DNA from: Ignavibacteria bacterium
GTDB lineage: Bacteria > Bacteroidota > Ignavibacteria > Ignavibacteriales > Melioribacteraceae
Length of the DNA: 8,170 nt
Assembly: GCA_003233295.1 (NCBI GenBank)
Contig: QILJ01000138.1
Span: 1-8,170 of the forward strand
Direction: 5' to 3'
Every line of letters starts with the position of its first letter. The stretch's first letter is position 1. The position numbers and the translations under genes are program-made. This document shows, in pieces, positions 6,179 through 8,170 of this stretch. Below the pieces are notes generated by a model that was given only the letters and a program-made list of their open reading frames with translations, did no database searches and was not told where the DNA came from.

Positions 6179-7540
6179 ATGCTGAAGACAAAAAAAATAA
6201 TAGTGATTGGCGGTAATGCTGCCGGACCTAGTGCTGCTGCAAAAGCTAAAAGGGTGAATCCTGAAGCCGAGGTTATCATGTTCGAAGCAGGGGAGTTCAT
6301 CTCTACCGGCACATGTGAATTACCTTACCTTATATCGGGTGACATAGATGACTACAAAAAAATTGTTTTCTTTGATGAAAAATCATTTCTGGAGAAGAAG
6401 GGAGTTAAAGTCTTTACTAAACATCTTGTCGAGAATATTGACAGGATGAGAAAAACAATTCAAGTTAAAAATTTAGTTAATGAGGATGTAGAAACGTTCA
6501 GCTATGATAAACTGATCTTAACTACCGGTTCAGTAGCAAAAAAGATCCCGGTATTAAGTGATAATCTGCAAAACCTTTTCTACTTAAAATCTGTTTCAAA
6601 CTATCTTCAAATCAAAAATTATTCTGATAATCATAATGTCAAAAATGTATTATTAATCGGAGCAAGTTTTATTGGATTGGAAGTTGCTGATGCATTTAAG
6701 TCTTCCGGCAAGAATGTTATTATTCTTGATTCACAGGAGCATCCAATGCCTAATAGTGAAGTTGAGATACAGCATTTAATAGAAGATACAATAACGGAGC
6801 ACGGCGTTGAGTTTATAGGTAATGCGGGAGCAACCCAGTATGTAATTGAAGAAAATATGGTAAAAGGATTCAAATTTGAAGGAAGAACAAAAGAAATTGA
6901 TTTGGTGATAGTCGCGATAGGGTTTGCTCCCAATAATTCTCTAGCGATAAAAGCAAATCTGGACATGGGAGCATTTGGCGGGATCAAGGTTGATTCTAAA
7001 CTTAAAACTTCCGATCCGAATATTTTTGCCGCTGGTGATAATACGGAAGTTGTTAACCAAGTGACCAACCGTCCGGACTATATGCCTATTGCAACAATTG
7101 CTCATAAACAAGGACATATTGTGGGAGCAAATGCTGCGGGAGCATATGAGTTCATGAAGCCTGTAATAAAAAATATTGCCGTAAAAATTTTTGATAAAAC
7201 ATATTCTTCAGTTGGATTGACTAGTAATGAAGTACAGAAAATGAGATATGTTTCAAAGTCTGTGTCCGCAGTTACATATAATATAATAAAGGTAATGCCG
7301 GGAAGCAGTAAAGTATTCGGAAAGATTATTTTTAATTCAGATACAAAGTTAATTTACGGTGCATCATTTTATGGAAAGGAAGAAGTGATTGGATTTGCAG
7401 ATATGATAACTTCCTTTATTCAGAATAAAATTCCCGGGGATAAACTTGCTGAGGTCAATTTTAATTACACACCGCCGAGATCGCCATTCATTAATTTGCT
7501 GTCGATACTAGGCAGAAAAATTGTAGAGGAAAGGAAATGA
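6179..7540 (+). CDS. FAD/NAD(P)-dependent disulfide oxidoreductase, CoA-disulfide reductase/NADH oxidase family
   Basis: A complete 453-residue flavoprotein. It has an N-terminal FAD dinucleotide fold (IVIGGNAAGPSAAAKAKR, about 8-25), a single redox Cys46 in STGTCELPY (42-50) and an NAD(P) dinucleotide fold (LIGASFIGLEVA, 159-170). It also has the second FAD motif NIFAAGD (281-287) and a C-terminal dimerisation domain (about 325-453) with YTPPRSP (430-436). Order and length match the single-cysteine CoA-disulfide reductase/NADH oxidase/persulfide reductase group; no rhodanese extension is present. Such enzymes use NAD(P)H to reduce a thiol or disulfide, or O2, through an active-site cysteine in the cytoplasm. 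Two differences from the usual family pattern as I recall it stand out: Glu rather than Gly after the cysteine, and VMPG (372-375) where YYPG is common. The substrate therefore cannot be named. It starts 18 bases after der and overlaps upp by four bases. Confidence 0.9.
   Translation: MLKTKKIIVIGGNAAGPSAAAKAKRVNPEAEVIMFEAGEFISTGTCELPYLISGDIDDYKKIVFFDEKSFLEKKGVKVFTKHLVENIDRMRKTIQVKNLVNEDVETFSYDKLILTTGSVAKKIPVLSDNLQNLFYLKSVSNYLQIKNYSDNHNVKNVLLIGASFIGLEVADAFKSSGKNVIILDSQEHPMPNSEVEIQHLIEDTITEHGVEFIGNAGATQYVIEENMVKGFKFEGRTKEIDLVIVAIGFAPNNSLAIKANLDMGAFGGIKVDSKLKTSDPNIFAAGDNTEVVNQVTNRPDYMPIATIAHKQGHIVGANAAGAYEFMKPVIKNIAVKIFDKTYSSVGLTSNEVQKMRYVSKSVSAVTYNIIKVMPGSSKVFGKIIFNSDTKLIYGASFYGKEEVIGFADMITSFIQNKIPGDKLAEVNFNYTPPRSPFINLLSILGRKIVEERK
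7525..7535 (+). promoter_or_regulatory. Ribosome binding site of upp, inside the oxidoreductase gene
   Basis: AGAGGAAAGGA, with the AGAGGA core ending six bases before the upp ATG at 7537, lies in the last codons of the oxidoreductase gene. The start and stop codons share ATGA (7537-7540), a layout that usually means translational coupling by ribosomes finishing the upstream gene. Confidence 0.75.
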
Positions 7541-8163
7541 AAAATTTAACTATCATCGATAACCCCCTTATTAAGAGAGATATTACATATTTACGCCATA
7601 TTGAAACAAGGGAATATCAATTCAGATTAGCTGTACGCAGAATTGCCTACATCCTAGCTTCTGAGATCAGCAAACAATTTGTGCTAGATGAAATTGAAGT
7701 TGAATCACCTCTTGAAGTTACGAAAGGTTACAAACTTTCAAAGCAGATCGTACTTGTACCGGTATTAAGAGCAGGATTAAGTTTGGTGAACTCTTTTATT
7801 GAAATGATTCCTCAAGCAAAAGTGGGACATATTGGATTACAGAGAGATGAAGAAACTCTACAGCCCGTGGATTATTATTATAAGGCGCCGAAACATCTGG
7901 ATATTTCTTCTGTAATAATTTTGGATCCAATGTTAGCAACTGGAGGCAGTGCTTCTGCTGCTGTTAAGTTTCTCAAAGATAAGGGAGCACGGGAATTATA
8001 TATGGCAAGTTTAATTGCATCACCGGAAGGTGTTGAACGTATGGAAGCAGAGCATCCGGATGTTATGATCTATACCGCTACTTTGGATAGAGAATTAAAT
8101 GAAAATGGATATATTCTGCCTGGACTCGGGGATGCAGGAGACAGAACTTTTGGAACTTTATAA
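7537..8163 (+). CDS. upp: Uracil phosphoribosyltransferase
   Basis: A complete 208-residue protein, the same length as E. coli Upp. It converts uracil and PRPP to UMP and diphosphate in pyrimidine salvage, in the cytoplasm. The signature PRPP loop DPMLATGGSA is at 130-139, VPVLRAGLSL is at 74-83, and RDEETLQPV, near-identical in style to the E. coli flexible-loop region, is at 103-111. The C-terminus carries the uracil-binding GLGDAGDRTFGT (196-207). All the key family motifs appear intact. The ATG overlaps the upstream stop as ATGA with a strong ribosome binding site, so it is the last visible gene of the der cluster. Only seven bases follow the stop codon, so neither a terminator nor a further gene can be judged. 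Confidence 0.97.
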   Translation: MKNLTIIDNPLIKRDITYLRHIETREYQFRLAVRRIAYILASEISKQFVLDEIEVESPLEVTKGYKLSKQIVLVPVLRAGLSLVNSFIEMIPQAKVGHIGLQRDEETLQPVDYYYKAPKHLDISSVIILDPMLATGGSASAAVKFLKDKGARELYMASLIASPEGVERMEAEHPDVMIYTATLDRELNENGYILPGLGDAGDRTFGTL

Positions 8164-8170
8164 ATATTGA

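Noticed and set aside
6631..7068. Reverse-strand open frame of 145 codons opposite the oxidoreductase
   Set aside because: It covers the NAD(P)-binding region of a clear flavoprotein on the + strand. The predicted protein shows no family resemblance and reads as a shadow.
1..8170. Mobile element, CRISPR array, defence system, tRNA or rRNA
   Set aside because: No transposase, integrase, spaced direct repeats, terminal inverted repeats or structured RNA was seen. All six genes are on one strand and similar in base composition by eye.

Overview
This 8170-base window is an AT-rich, gene-dense stretch of bacterial chromosome with six protein genes, all on the + strand. The first gene is cut by the left edge; the other five are complete. 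The gene content points to the Bacteroidota/Chlorobiota side of the FCB group. A member of Ignavibacteria is my best guess, because of the metalloprotease/TolB-propeller/outer-membrane-barrel protein, the DUF5683-like membrane protein, the MauE-thioredoxin fusion and the style of the Der GTPase. Recognisable purine-rich ribosome binding sites before several genes fit Ignavibacteria better than typical Bacteroidia. This placement is inference from gene style; no rRNA gene is present.

Layout. Positions 1-3763 hold a cell-envelope pair. The first member is a large gene missing its N-terminus: a HEXXH metallopeptidase domain, then six TolB-like propeller repeats, then an Omp85/D15-like barrel. 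It is followed after 31 bases by a secreted or membrane DUF5683-like protein of unknown function. A 69-base AT-rich gap leads to 3833-4741, a MauE/DoxX-type membrane redox domain fused to a thioredoxin-like domain, apparently starting at TTG. After a 90-base AT-rich gap with a plausible promoter, positions 4832-8163 hold a tight three-gene cluster. This is der (ribosome-assembly GTPase), an FAD/NAD disulfide oxidoreductase of the CoA-disulfide reductase/NADH oxidase family, and upp (uracil phosphoribosyltransferase). The last two overlap by four bases (ATGA).

How they fit together. The first half is envelope biology (periplasmic proteolysis, outer-membrane barrel, thiol redox at the membrane). 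The second half is housekeeping (50S assembly, low-molecular-weight thiol or NADH redox, pyrimidine salvage). No mobile element, CRISPR array, tRNA, rRNA or phage signal was seen, and no obviously new multi-gene system. The most interesting items are the protease-propeller-barrel architecture, the MauE-thioredoxin fusion, and altered residues around the active site of the oxidoreductase.
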